Shown piece by piece: positions 11,401-22,309 of a DNA stretch of 64,000 bases (its first letter is position 1; each line of letters starts with the position of its first letter). Origin of the DNA: Heligmosomoides polygyrus polygyrus (taxonomy: Eukaryota; Nematoda; Chromadorea; Rhabditida; Heligmosomidae); the NCBI GenBank assembly GCA_947396885.1, contig OX377204.1:95738728-95802727 (forward strand), in the 5' to 3' direction. The position numbers and the translations under genes were made by a program. The notes below the pieces were generated by a model. The model was not told the DNA's origin. It searched no databases and was given only the letters and a program-made list of their open reading frames with translations.

Positions 11401-14400
11401 GGAAATGATTTCCGGGTGCGCCGAAGGGCTCGAGACGGGGCCACTCTAGCGGCGCCGGAATAGTCTTTCTGTGCTCTGCCCTCTCGCGGCGGGGTCCCGA
11501 CTAGAAAGACTACAGTACCTCGCCGTCGCCGCTGGCCGGCCGGCAGCCGCCGTGACTCATCGATTTCGCCGTCCGCCGCCCGCCGCTGGCCGCAGAAGTC
11601 TGCGGGGGCCTTAAGTCCCCTCCGATTCTGCCACAAATGCCTCGGGCGTGGGCCACCTTCACTGGTGCCTACTAAACGAGCATGGTGAATTATAGCGATT
11701 GGTGTTATATTTTCCTAGGTTGTTTTTTACTTTTAATTTTGGAGCGACCTATGATAAGAATGTGCGTTATAAAGACACCCAAAGCAGAATGCGAGTTTTT
11801 TCCATAATAATTAGCAAGATTTGACTACGAATGTTTGGCGGATCAAAGTTTATTGGAATACTATCATCAATGTTGTTTTTCTTTTTAGAGTTCTTTTATG
11901 ACTTTTTCAACCTTGTTCGGCGACATTATTGTCTGGCTAAGGGACAGTAAGGACCTACTCAGTCAGGATGTACTTTACTAGTCGACATCTTCGTTTGTAG
12001 TATTGTACACATTTTGAGCAAATATTCGTAGGAAAAAAAGAAAAAAAATCAGAAAATAAGAAAATTAAAATTGACTTCATACAGAAGGCAATCGTTCAAA
12101 ATAAGTACGCAAGTATATAATAAGTCGAACGTACCTTCTATAGTTATGCATGTCACGGAATAAGAATCTCAACTCATCAATCATACCACTGTTTTGAGCG
12201 CATCTAGTGTTTGTTCCTGAAGAAAAGTAGCATTATTAGCAGTAACTATGTAAGAGTTATATAACTTTTGAAAAAGGGGCACCATTGTAGTTTCAGGACT
12301 CCAGAGGTCGAAGAGAGGCCGAAAAATTTCTCTCAAACTTTGACCAGCGGAGTTGTTTGAGGTGCTGATCATGAATCTGACGTCCGCTTTTGAAATTTCG
12401 GTCGATTACGGTAGGTTACGATAGGTACGGGTGATTAAGGCTGCCGTGGTCACATTTTCATCGATTTCCACTAAGCATCGCCTAAGGGTGGTTATTTTGG
12501 GTGCTGATCTCGAATCTTACATCCGTTTTTGATATTACGTTGGAGTACTGTAGCTACGGGTAAGGAACGTTTTAGAATGTCTGAAGTAGCATCTTACTTT
12601 TGCACAGCAATTGTGGCGGTCTCTATTTAGCTTGTTAAAAAAATCGCTGATAAGAGATTAGGGTTTTGATGTAGTCTTCAGGAATACCTAAGCTTAAAGT
12701 CGCGCATATATGAGAAATTGGTGGCCATGACTTTAGTCACCCGCATCAACTGCACTCTAGCGTAATACAAAAGACGGATGTCAAATTCGAGATCAGCACC
12801 CCAAATAACCCCCTAGCTGAAGTTTGGGCGAAATCGGTGAATATGACCTCAGTCACCTGTTCCTACCGTATTCCAGCGTAATACAAAAAAACGGATGTCA
12901 GATTCGTGATCAGCACCTTAAATAATCCCCTAGCCGAAGTTTGGGCGAAATCATTGATTATGAACTATACATACTTAGTCGCCCGTACTTACAGTAATCG
13001 TCCGGAATTTTAAGCGGATGTCAGATTTGTGACCAGCATCCCAAATAATCCCCCCGGGCGAGGTTTGGGTGAAATCGGTTATTATGACCTCGACCACCTT
13101 AGTCACCCGCATCCACCGTAGCACCCTAAATAACCCCTAAGCAAAGTTTGGGCAAAAAAAATTTCGACTTCTCTTTGACCTCTGGAATTCTGGAAGTACA
13201 AAAGTGTACAATTTAATTCTTGCCAATAAGCGAGTAACTAGGTGTTATTTCCAAAGTAGGGTGGGTGGATGAGCACTCGGTGGAGGTGCCGGCTTTTGCA
13301 ATGATCCCGAATCGAGGTTTCTTGGTCTATGGGAGTCTCGCCCAAGCCATTTCACCCCAACCTTTATCTTTTTTATCCTTTATTTCTGGAATAATTCACC
13401 TCCAGATGGAGTGACCACTGACGAAGCAGATGGCGTTGTAGCTGCAGCTGCTGTTGTTGTTGCTGTTGTTGTTGTCGCATCGGTTTTTAAGCACAAACCA
13501 GTATCAATGTCACATGTTGACGGCGTGTAAGCTGTGCAGTCCGTAGCAGCCGATGCTGCAGTACAGACGCCATTTCCACTTTCGTAGATGACACCTTGTT
13601 GAGCGACAGCACTGAAATTGAACAAAACCTCACTCACTATTTGTAAATTTTAGGAATAAATAACGTTTTCCTCTACTGACGGTACGTCATACACACAGAC
13701 TGCCAGGCTCGGATTAGCTCCTCCAGGGCAGGTTTTGGCGGTGCATCCAACTTTCGTGGCCTTGTCTTGTATCATCTGCGATAAATATAACGAAGTTAGT
13801 TGAATTTTGAAGACAGATGCTGCAGAATATGTAGAGGAAAGCTACATTCACATTGAAGGGAACGATTGCTTTGCACGCGTGACGATACGCTATATGCCTC
13901 TCTCGACTACGGCTACATGATCGCCTGCCCCGATTAGGGTAGGGTGATGGGCTATTGAGCTCGCCCGGGACGAGTCTTCGTAGACGAGTCGAGCTGACTT
14001 TGAGAGTAGAATTTTGCGCTTTCTAGCAGACTATGGGCTCTACGGCTTGTTTGTACGTTGTCCTTATTTCTCTAATCTTCATGCATTTTGATACCATCAA
14101 GTTGGTCATGGGAAGATCACCCTATAAAACTCTTAAATGAACGATCTATACATCAAAATAACCTGACGTGAACATTAGTAGAGACCACAGATAAGCGAAA
14201 AGCAAACCGTTAGAAAAAATATGAAAAGAGAATGGAAATTGGCTACTACGGCTTTCGTCGAACAGGAAAGTGTAAATCATTTATCCTCTAAGTTTGCAAC
14301 GTTAATGTCATTTCTGGAGCTCTATTTCTTTCACTTCCATAGCGATTTAATATGTAGAGTGGCCCTTGCGACATTCATTTTCATACGAACATCATTTACA

Positions 14401-17400
14401 GTTGAAACGACAACATCTAATTTCGTGAAATTTTTTCTGTTCCTCCGCAGAAGCTCTGCTCGTTTCGCGTCATCTCGTCGTGAAATCTCGAAGCAAGCGC
14501 TTCACTCGACCACCCTACCGTAACCGAGCACATAGCTCCGCCTTCTACAGTAAGCTTGTACCTAGCTATAAGCAGTGAAGCTTCGTGTTGCTAACCATCA
14601 GGCGAGCATGTTAAACTCGCAAGGGAGAAACCGACAAGTCACTGGCTGTCGTTCCTCAACGTGGAAATTCGTCTCTCTAGGGACACCTTCCAAATTAGGT
14701 GGTACAGGAATCTAGCAGCAAGAACATCATTGCGTACTATCGTTCCACACACCACTTTATTCAGAATATGTTCCAAACAACTGCCCTGATGTGCTCGTAT
14801 AGGGCGTTCAAGTCCTTATCTAGGAAAATGGCATCGCCTTTTCGGCACCTTTCATCTCGGACGCTCTTAGTGCCCAAGTACGGGAATGCGTTCGTAAAGC
14901 TGACCTGAGTGATATCGTTAGGGTCGTTGAGGTATCGCCGGCTAATCTCAGGGCGCAACTGGTGAGGAACCGTCTTTGTGACTGCGCTTGTGAAACGCCC
15001 TCCTGCGTGGTCTGCCCCTTCGGCAGGGGAGGCGGATTGTAGGGTTTGAGGAGCAGTATACCTCATAACTTGCATTGAATGCAAGGAGGAACACATTGGT
15101 GAGACGGCAGACCACTTTGCGTACGGGTGAAGGAGCATGTGGATGGGCTCAATAGTTTCAAAGCCGCCACACCCTTGGGGAGCACATGAAGCCATAGTGG
15201 TTGCAGTGATTGGAGTGGCGGTGACCATCCTAGCTCGCGAGATCGACATCGTTCACAGCGCGCAAGGCCAAGCGCTGTGAACTGCGTTCAAGAACACCAC
15301 AATCAATAGGAAGGAGGAACGGGTGGCCGTAACCCAGGAGTTGTCTCCCTATCTGACCTCTGTGAGCTGACCCCGGAGGACATCAGCCGGAAGGTCGCTG
15401 AGGGGCTGACCCGATGGGAGGGCCTCATTCACCAGCATTTGTCTCCATCCAAAGGGTGACGCAACAGCCTTTCGGCTGTTTACTGGCGGGTCAGTTGGGC
15501 TGTCTTCCTTACGGTTCCTCTCTCTTTCCCTTTAACTTCTGAGATGGCTGAAATCTGAAACGATTCTTGGATGGGTAATTTCTCTAACTCCTTTTGTCTT
15601 TTCCAGGCTCTGAAGAAGGCGGTTACGCCGAAAAGTAAACCGTATAAGGGTTCGATATCAATCTTGGCACGGCAGCTCCACAAATGTCTTCCATGCAAAG
15701 ACATGCCGAGATTCAAGGACAGTCGCACATGGATTATGTCACGTCAATGTTGCGTTCGACCAGAACACGATTGTGGGTAGGTGCTAAATCCCAGGGTTTT
15801 TGCTTCTTTTCCTTTCTGGAGTCATTCTCAGTTTGTGCGGCTTGAGAACAAGGACCTAGATACTCTAGGAAATTGTTCATATTTGTTTTTACGAAGATGC
15901 CATGGTAAGTTACATCTTCGTTCTTCAGTGTAATCATTCGCAGGCGCTTGCACGTTTCCGCATTCTCTTTGTTAGAATTTGCGACACGGACCCCGTTTCT
16001 TTGTTATTAGTAGCAGAGAGCAAAAAACTAGGTTCACTGATTTCCTTGTTACAGTGCCGCTCAAAGTTCAAAGGTGGGCAGCTGCTTCCAGTTTCAAACG
16101 TGAGTACAGAGTGCGGACCTTAAAGCAGGACAAATTTTGATCCATATTTCCTACCATACCGTCCGTAATTCTGCTAGAGGTCGCGATTTTTGTCCATGAA
16201 AGCCAGAAGCCTCTAGTAAACAGTCTTAACATCAGAGTAGTTTCGATGTTGTATAGAAGTGCGGACGACAACCGAAGAGCCGAGATTATCGAAAGTATTC
16301 GCGCTGGGCGTTCGCCAGTTGAAGAAATTCAATTCTTCGGGTACGCACGATCGAATGATGTTGTGGCCAGTTGCAATGCTTTTGGGGAGTCTGAGGAAGG
16401 TTTCGCGAACCCGGCGAGGAGAACCCATCAACGGGAACGCATATCAGGAACTCCGTCCATCGCGGAAAAGGCTCAGGCGCTGATTCTGGAGGACCCGGGG
16501 CAATCGCTGAGGAAATTGACGTCAGTGTTGGGTGTCAGTGAATCAGTGAACAATTCGTCGGATTGCAGAGGAGGGCCTACGGTACAAGTCGTACACAGCA
16601 AAGGTGCTACGGATGCTATCCGGGGTTGCCAGAACCGTGAGGATTGCCCGCTGACATCTGCTATTTAGTTCCTTAAAAATGAAGCGCCGGGATGAATCAG
16701 TTTCTTTTCTGATGAAAAATATTTGCTGTTGACGCGAATGTCAACCGTAGAAATGATCGCGGGCTCACCTACGATCTCAAGGATATCCCGACTGTTACCT
16801 CCAGCAAGTGTTCACGTCTTAGGTGTTGTGTCCAGTGAGAGTGATGTCATTCATCCACATTCCTTTGAGAAAGGACAAACTGTCACCAAAGAAGTTTCCT
16901 CGGTTTCTCTGCAGTCTGCGACTTTCGTAGGAGAAAAAGGAGGGGAAAGTTTAGTTTGTTCGGATTTGAACGCCGCACGTTGTATATACGTCATTAAATT
17001 TTCGTCATTAAAGAAGGTCTTCATCGGTTTGACATTGGTTCTTGACAAAATGCGAGCGCTATAGAAAATACATTGTTAGGTCCGCTACTTTCATGTAGTG
17101 ACTTCGCTATTTTCATGCTTTAGTAAAAATCTCTGGATGCTGTAGACGTTGTAAATGTTTTCAAATGCTGCGAGTATTTAGGCTTGCGATGATTGCGATG
17201 AGAATAGTTGGTTCTACGGAGGAAGTGTTTTGTGAAATGCTTTTCTCACAGAGATGTTTCTGCTGGTACAAGCTCATATAAAAGGACTCATATAAAAGGG
17301 AGTATCTACAAAACCATAGCGTTCCACTCAAGAATGCTCTATTCCTCTCCGTGAGTCCCTGGTCTGGGGGGGGGAGGACTTCTATATGTCGCTTCCAGTT

Positions 17401-20400
17401 CTTATTTTTACTGTAAAATGTAAACCATAAGCGTTTGGTTAACCAAGTTTAAGGTATGTACGTCAAGTCTCTCGTAGCTATCTCGTGCTCTCCTACAAGC
17501 ACAATGCTAAAAAGGATATTGGAGAAAACTGGACTTACATTGACAAGTGGCTGTAGTGGTGTTAGATCAGGCACAGGATTCGCACCAGCAGGAGCTTCGA
17601 ACGTAACTGGATTGGGTGCCGTAGGCTTGGCAATAGCGGTTGCTGCAAGCAAAGGAGGCCAAGTAGCTACAGCTCCAGTAATAACTGCGTCAACCGTCGC
17701 TGGAGCAGGATTCCTAAAGACTTTTCAATTTTCTCAAATCGCGTTTTTCCTCCGGACGAGATTGCAGCGAACAGTTCAAGGATAACTTGTGCAGAGTATT
17801 GGCAGACTTGCATCCTTTCCGATAGACTGGAAGAAACGTAAACGAGCTAATAACTGAGCACGTACCATGTGTTCAGGCTTAATCTACAGTATTTGTTTCG
17901 TTTATTAATTATGGCACACAGTTTGTGTAATAAATAAAGATAAAAGAGAAAAATAATATAACACTCCCAAAAAAATTTATATCACGATGAGTGGAGATCC
18001 TCGCCGATTGAGCTAGCACCAGTGACCACTGTTTTACTATTGTATTGGGTACCATAAAAAATACGCAACCCGCAACCCGGATTACGATATCGACAAGTCT
18101 TCAGCCGGTTTCTTCATAGAACCTTGGAGTCTGCAGTTATTTATGAGTTATTTCCAGATGGCCTTAAGTTTCGACGCTATCGTCTTTCTCAGAGGCGTTT
18201 GATCCACCAATAAGGCCCTCACGCACTTCTGCGACAACCCCGTGGCCCTATCTTTTACCATTGGGCAGCTCCAAGACGCAACTCCAAAGCAACGTCGCGG
18301 AGCTGAAACCGGAGGTGCGCTCGCTGACGCATGGCTAGCCATGGAGCACGGAATCGCCGAATACGATGAAGAGTATTCGCAATCGAAACATAATCATAAG
18401 CCCGTTAAGGTCGATTAAATTTCCCACTCTATACGGGATTAGTACTGACAGATCACAAAGATATTCCAGCTCCTCGGCTACGAGCTCAGCAGCGAGTGGT
18501 GGACGGGCGGCGGCGGCGGCGCCCCTGGAGCGCCGAATTCGTGCTGATCCGACAGAGACTGTCTACGCTCTAGCCGTTCGCGGAAAGGAGCTGCCAAACC
18601 GCCACACAAAGTGGAAATGCGAATAGCAGCATCAAGTCCCGACTAGAAATACAGTACCTCACCGCTCTGTGCTTTCGCTGCTTGACTGTGAGAGAGGAGA
18701 GATTCGTCGCGTCGACGGTCTCCTGAGATTCTCCTCGCATCGCCCTTGCGTCCCTTCTCGCCTGCGCTAGAGTCCAGACAGCGAAACATCTCGACGCTAG
18801 AGCACTCCCTACTGGGATCGTGATTGGCCCGTGCACTTCATTGGCACTCATTTCTCAAAGGATGGGTATCTACTGGAGAAGCCTATCACACACATCGATG
18901 AGATGGGATTTCCACAATTTCTGGCGCAAGTTGGGTGAAAAATATCGCGATAGTCACCCCGCGATATTCTTCGATAGTCACCCCACTGTACGCTAGCCAA
19001 ACGGAAGATATCAGCCAGCATCATCAAACGGGTAAACGTGTTTTATTGCAAATGTCTGCGACAAAAATTAGGGTACATTACCGGTTGATGAACGAAGAAG
19101 TTTTGCAACCCTGCCGCTCGAGCAACCTTTACAAGACCGTTATGCAACACCGACTTCGCTCGGCTGGGTACATCCTGCGTATGCCGGTGCACCGCCTGCG
19201 AATATCAGCCATGCAAGGGATTCCGCCAAGAGGCCCTTCAAGGAACACGTGGCGTCGCACGTTCATGAATAACTTGAAATTTATGAATATTTCTAGGAAG
19301 GAGTGCGAAGAAACACCCAGGACAGACGGAGATGGAAAGAGTTCGTCGCTCCACGCGCTGAAGTGGTCTTCCAGTTTTCCCGGTATACTCTGCTTCACAG
19401 GTTTGTCATGTAATAAGGCAGACCAGATAAGCACCAGCTGCGGTGCGGTGCCGTTTTTCCACCTGGGCAGACCAAATAATTTGATGTCGTGCATAAACGA
19501 TCATAGGGGCGGTTGCGAATTAGCTGTTGGTTCAAATTACTGGTTGGTTGGGAGCGCTTACTTCGTAGGGATAAAAGGCACCAAAAATTTAACACTAGAA
19601 GATGTCCCTGCCTCGTTTTCAACTATCCTTCTCCCCCTAAATTTCCGTAGAGGATTATTCAGTCAATCATCGAGCGCAGACGAATCTCATCTCTATTCAA
19701 TTGATGTGAACATTTTTCGGCACCACGTGTAGAATGATTGACTTACACCACTGCTGCTCCTATGCCATTGTTTGGTAATATAGTTGCTGGAGCGGCGCAG
19801 TCTTGCGTTAGCAAGATTTCCGCCAACGACTCCAGTCCACAGTCCCATTCCTAAACATTACGAAGCTATGTGCCAAGCATACAGTCATGTCAAAAAGCTC
19901 GGAGGCTGCAGGCGTACCAATTTGTACATATTCTTGCCATGTGGAAGATAATCACCGGCAGTTCCACCATTCTGAAGCAGTCCGTTTACCGCCGTTCGAC
20001 GGTTATCATTGATAGCTTTTAGGGCATCTTGTCTACCGGCATCCGTAACTCCATTGTTGCTGGTGCATTGAGTTGCTAAAGCTGCTATTATTCCACCGGT
20101 CATGTAGTACTCACTAGTTATGTGCACATAAAGACAGTTACCATAATATTATTCACCAGCGAGCACCTGCAGCTATCTACAATGGTTTTTTAACATTTTT
20201 TGCTTACTAAAAATGTATTTTGAGATAAGACTACGCTGAGGTTCCTTCTGCGCAAACGCCTGCTTTGTAACTGCAACAGGTTCTCACCTCCTCTTTCCAG
20301 ATTCGCCTAAAAATATTGACTTGAGCACGCTACAAACCAAGGAATATTGATAGCATGGAAGGGAACTTACAACAGCGAGCAGGATTAGGAGAAGCCACAT
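8451..20400 (-). CDS. Two-domain ASP-like CAP (SCP/TAPS) secreted protein, gene A, 12 exons
   Basis: Secreted hookworm-type CAP protein. ASP relatives are released by infective larvae and adults; exact function unknown. Proposed exons: 20371-20400 (signal, MWLLLILLAV), 19918-20109, 19747-19850, 17539-17713, 13686-13775, about 13400-13611, 12135-12216, 9399-9474, 9213-9347, 9054-9158, 8615-8700, 8451-8556 (stop TAA). Exons 2-6 form CAP domain 1: CTSNNGVTDAGRQ, GKNMYKL, EWDCGLESLAEI, KVGCTAKTC, IYESGNGVC. A Thr/Ala-rich linker follows at the end of exon 6. Exons 7-12 form CAP domain 2: RCAQNSGMIDELRF, DMHNYRR, RYDCNLEASAIQLA, IVKSWWRVVRQYNG, CFTQ+MAWAASRKLGC, NYNPSGNIVNQQIY, ending GLCTLP. The product would be about 460 residues, close to known two-domain ASPs. 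Donors and acceptors are canonical and phases agree except at the exon 5/6 junction. The CAP-motif His is Cys in domain 2 and absent in domain 1. Introns carry MITEs, a minisatellite, Penelope and Tc1 debris. Confidence 0.85.
8756..8912. mobile_element. MITE in ASP gene A intron (ATTCATCAACGACTTA termini)
   Basis: GAATTCATCAACGACTTA at 8756 is mirrored by TAAGTCGTTGATGAATTC ending at 8912. Subterminal TTTAACACAGAAAATTACAG also partly mirrors the right side, and an internal hairpin pairs GCGGCTTATC with GATAAGCCGC. It lies in the intron between exons 11 and 10 and is also present in unit B (36865-37042), so it predates the duplication. A relative with the same termini sits at 23043-23193. Confidence 0.75.
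10618..10728. mobile_element. 111-bp MITE private to unit A, CTG target duplication
   Basis: GGGCCGTATGCTCGT (10618-10632) is perfectly mirrored at 10714-10728. CTG lies on both sides (10615-10617, 10729-10731). Unit B shows the empty site, GCGCTGGTGTGCGCAGG around 38692-38706, with a single CTG. The interior contains TTCCCCC...GGGGGAG subterminal inverted repeats. The filled/empty comparison makes this a clear mobile insertion in the long intron between exons 8 and 7. Confidence 0.8.
11339..11611. mobile_element. 273-bp MITE private to unit A with internal 49-bp palindrome, TAA target duplication
   Basis: The element begins AGGCCCCCAGACTT and ends in the near reverse complement AGTCTGCGGGGGCCT, flanked by TAA at 11336-11338 and 11612-11614. 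Unit B has the unfilled site GTGCTGTAAGTCCCC near 39340. Inside, 383-406 and 408-431 (of 11 kb) are perfect 24-base mirror arms around one central G. The right half resembles repeat blocks at 18480-18680 and 43870-44098, sharing CTAGAAA..TACAGTACCTC and GACTCATCG. It has no coding capacity. Confidence 0.8.
12360..13150. repeat. Minisatellite in ASP gene A intron (about 120-bp units, both orientations)
   Basis: Units on the plus strand start near 12782, 12899 and 13022 with CAGATTCGTGATCAGCACC-like sequence, followed by CCCTAGCCGAAGTTTGGGCG and a run ending in TAATACAAAAAACGGATGT (spacings about 117 and 123). Mirror-orientation units occupy about 12360-12540 (GGTGCTGATC..GAATCT). The array lies between exons 7 and 6, at the junction of the two CAP domains. 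Unit B has the same arrangement, and a related array lies in the third ASP gene. Confidence 0.75.
14600..15735 (+). mobile_element. Penelope-like retroelement fragment, decayed
   Basis: Plus-strand frames recover the late reverse transcriptase region (WLSFLNVEIRLS near 14640, WYRN at about 14700), then a GIY-YIG endonuclease. Around 15055-15170 the motifs are VYLITCIECKEEHIGET, then RSMWMGS-type sequence. QLVRNRLCD and CETPSCVVCPFG lie just upstream (14955-15025). The C-terminal NRKEERVAVTQELSPY lies at about 15310. Positions 15590-15735 resemble the 3' UTR of the 5.1-6.6 kb copy. It is inactive because of many stops. It is absent from unit B, so it inserted into the ASP intron in unit A, or was lost from unit B. 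Confidence 0.8.
16240..17060 (+). mobile_element. Tc1/mariner-superfamily transposase remnant
   Basis: The frame from 16246 gives an N-terminal DNA-binding region (RRAEIIESIRAGRSPVE, then RTPSIAEKAQALILEDPGQS, LRKLTSVLGVSES), the helix-turn-helix typical of this superfamily. After a frameshift, FFSDEKYLL (about 16700) supplies the first catalytic Asp, and PASVHVLGVVSSE with FFEKGQTV-like sequence follows (16800-16880). The rest of the catalytic core (second and third acidic residues) is not present. It sits between ASP exons 5 and 4 in unit A only. Confidence 0.75.
18480..18700. repeat. GC-rich repeat related to the 11.3-kb MITE
   Basis: It shares GTCCCGACTAGAAATACAGT and TAGCCGTTCGCG with the block at 43870-44098, and part with the MITE at 11339-11611. 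Its ends are not clear. The adjacent frame carries a run of Ala codons from CGGCGG repeats and is not a gene. Confidence 0.45.
18950..19505 (+). mobile_element. LINE reverse-transcriptase C-terminal fragment
   Basis: A plus-strand frame (18935-19732) reads YKTVMQHRLRSAGYILRMP followed by RNTWRRTFMNNLKFMNI and RKECEET. This matches the conserved C-terminal region of RTE/R4-like LINE polyproteins (RRLRLAGHILRMP ... RGRPRNTWRRTF type). There is no active site and no upstream RT. Homologous pieces occur in unit B at 45200-46110 and 42395-42560. The long open frame is therefore a decayed retroelement, not a host gene. Confidence 0.7.
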
Positions 20401-20430
20401 TTCGGACTGGGGCACAAGGATCGAGGTCGG

Positions 20431-20438
20431 TTTATATA
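20431..20438 (-). promoter_or_regulatory. TATA box of ASP gene A
   Basis: TATATAAA on the minus strand, 31-38 bases upstream of the proposed ATG. The same octamer is conserved at the same spacing in unit B (47048-47055). A start site about 30 bases downstream would leave a very short leader. Confidence 0.5.
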
Positions 20439-20439
20439 C

Positions 20440-21559
20440 GGTTTAATTTTTTTTTATTCTTTTGTTCAATACGGAATGCCACGTGAAACGTATATCGAAA
20501 GAGAACCGCTGTCATGTGGGAACGCCCACTGATATTTCGCGCTGTCGAATTACAGACGTTGGTCGGTGAATAAATCAAACCTCATTTTGACCCAATTTTT
20601 TATTTAGAAAGCTTAGGATGTATCAAAGCCTCGAATATTCTCCATACCGTTTTTCTCACATGCCGCATCCTTTATTCGTTTTTGTATATATTCTATACGA
20701 TGCATAAATCATACGCGATGCAAAGATACCAGTAAAATGGCACGAAAAGGTAAACGCTTGTAAGGAAATCCGGAAATGCAAAGGTCTATCTCTAGCTATA
20801 TGCTTGAACAGCCGCTAATGCTCTGATTTAGGAACTCAGCCCAATATGTGAATCTACATGATTTCTTAGCTGAGAAACTAAGATGAACACTTCTATTCCC
20901 TATTTCTAACTGTAACAAATAGTAGGAAGGCGTGAGAAGACGCTTTGCTTGTATATAAGTAAGAAACAAAAATGAAATAAAAGTAACTTACCGGTGAATT
21001 TCTTTTGAAAAGTCTCTATCTAGAAGAATAATATCTTTTGATTTCAAAGGATACAAGTCAGTAGACTCCATGATATGACGATTAGATGACATGTAAGCTC
21101 TAATTTCCTGTTAGCTATAGTGAAAGCTCTAAATAATAGGAGGACGCAAGATGATGCTTTACTATATATCACTTTTTCAATTATTTTTTGGTGTTCAGAG
21201 AAATCAAGTTTGTCGTCTAGGGAATCCTATATCTTTAATCTCCAACTTCTCTCTTCTTAAAAAAACTTGGCATTGTAATTTGTTAGTCATTTGAGGTTTT
21301 TGTGCCAACACGAGGTTTTTAGGTGGATCTTTATTTAGCAGGGCCTGACGTCTCGACTTCCCGTCGTCTTCAGAGGCCTGAACGTGGTGCATTAGTTTTA
21401 TCTGCGCTCTACTCCATCATGCACCTTAGCTACCCTAGCATTCCGGACCTACTCTACAAATACAGAAGAAGGGACCAAGTGATAAAAACAAGCTTAGCAA
21501 TTGGATGCTAGAGCTAATATTCGCTCACGTCAGTTTGCCAGTAGGGACGAATGGGGTAT
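20440..21559. other. Upstream region of ASP gene A, AT-rich
   Basis: No gene was recognised. It is collinear with 47057-48219 of unit B, which has a short local expansion of ATCTTTTGATTTCGAAGGATACT near 47650-47710 that unit A lacks. This may contain the promoter and enhancers of the ASP gene (inference). Confidence 0.45.
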
Positions 21560-22030
21560 ACTGCACATCACTGTCGCCGACCCTGTCGTCCTTCTACAGT
21601 TCACAATGAAACACGAACAGCAGGAAGTCACTCGTAACAGACAGACACTCTTTTCGGTTGTTCAGTCTGGGTTTCTTGCGAAAATCTAGAATGTCTCTAA
21701 CGCTTTCTTCGCCGAAATATCTCCTATACTGGCCAAAGTGGTACGTTTCACCTTAAAGTCGCTTTATGCGCATCAATCCTATGTCTTGCAAGCAGATTGG
21801 TTAGCGATCCACGTCGTTTATTAAATAGATGTTTCCTCACGCGCACTGTCAGAGCCCAACCCGTTTGTCCTACTGTTTGGCTTCACATGCCAAGCATTCG
21901 ATCTGGTAAATTGCTTCAGCCTTTGAGCAATCGCCTAAGCAACCACTTGGACGAATAACGCAGTTTTCCAAAACACACTGCCGATTGTAGGCCTATTTCG
22001 AACTAACTGCCTTGGTGTTATCGTTAGGAA
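21560..22030 (-). mobile_element. Penelope-like GIY-YIG endonuclease fragment
   Basis: On the minus strand 22020-21840 reads CVLENCVIRPSGCLGDC, then IYQIECLACEA, the start of a GIY-YIG domain, interrupted by stops. Further on ALETF and IFARNP correspond to the Penelope C-terminus. It is shared with unit B (48220-48690), so it predates the duplication. Confidence 0.7.
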
Positions 22031-22309
22031 TGCCCACTAATGTTCACTCATTATACCATCGCGTTTCTGAGAAAGACTTTAGGTCGCAATGAATCAACAA
22101 AAGGTATCTCAGGGACCTTAGACTGAATAAAACTTGTTGTCCGGTTTTTTATATCCTAGTAAAAATCTATATGCTTTCCCAGCTGGATTTGCAATCCACG
22201 TCGCCGGACACTTATAAAATAAGTTATATAATTCGTTGTGTTGGCAGACCTACCGATCGGATTTCTTGGTTCGTCAACAACTGTGTGAGCCAATAGTTGA
22301 CCAAAAACC

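Noticed and set aside
12360..13150. CRISPR-like regularly spaced repeats
   Set aside because: The whole about 120-bp unit is repeated with no unique spacers and occurs in both orientations in an intron. It is a minisatellite.
14761..15249. 162-codon minus-strand frame
   Set aside because: It is the antisense shadow of a Penelope-like element that reads on the plus strand.
18935..19732. 265-codon plus-strand frame, the second longest in the window
   Set aside because: Its recognisable part is a LINE C-terminal region. The rest is unrelated intronic sequence, and the unit B copy does not keep the frame as one unit.
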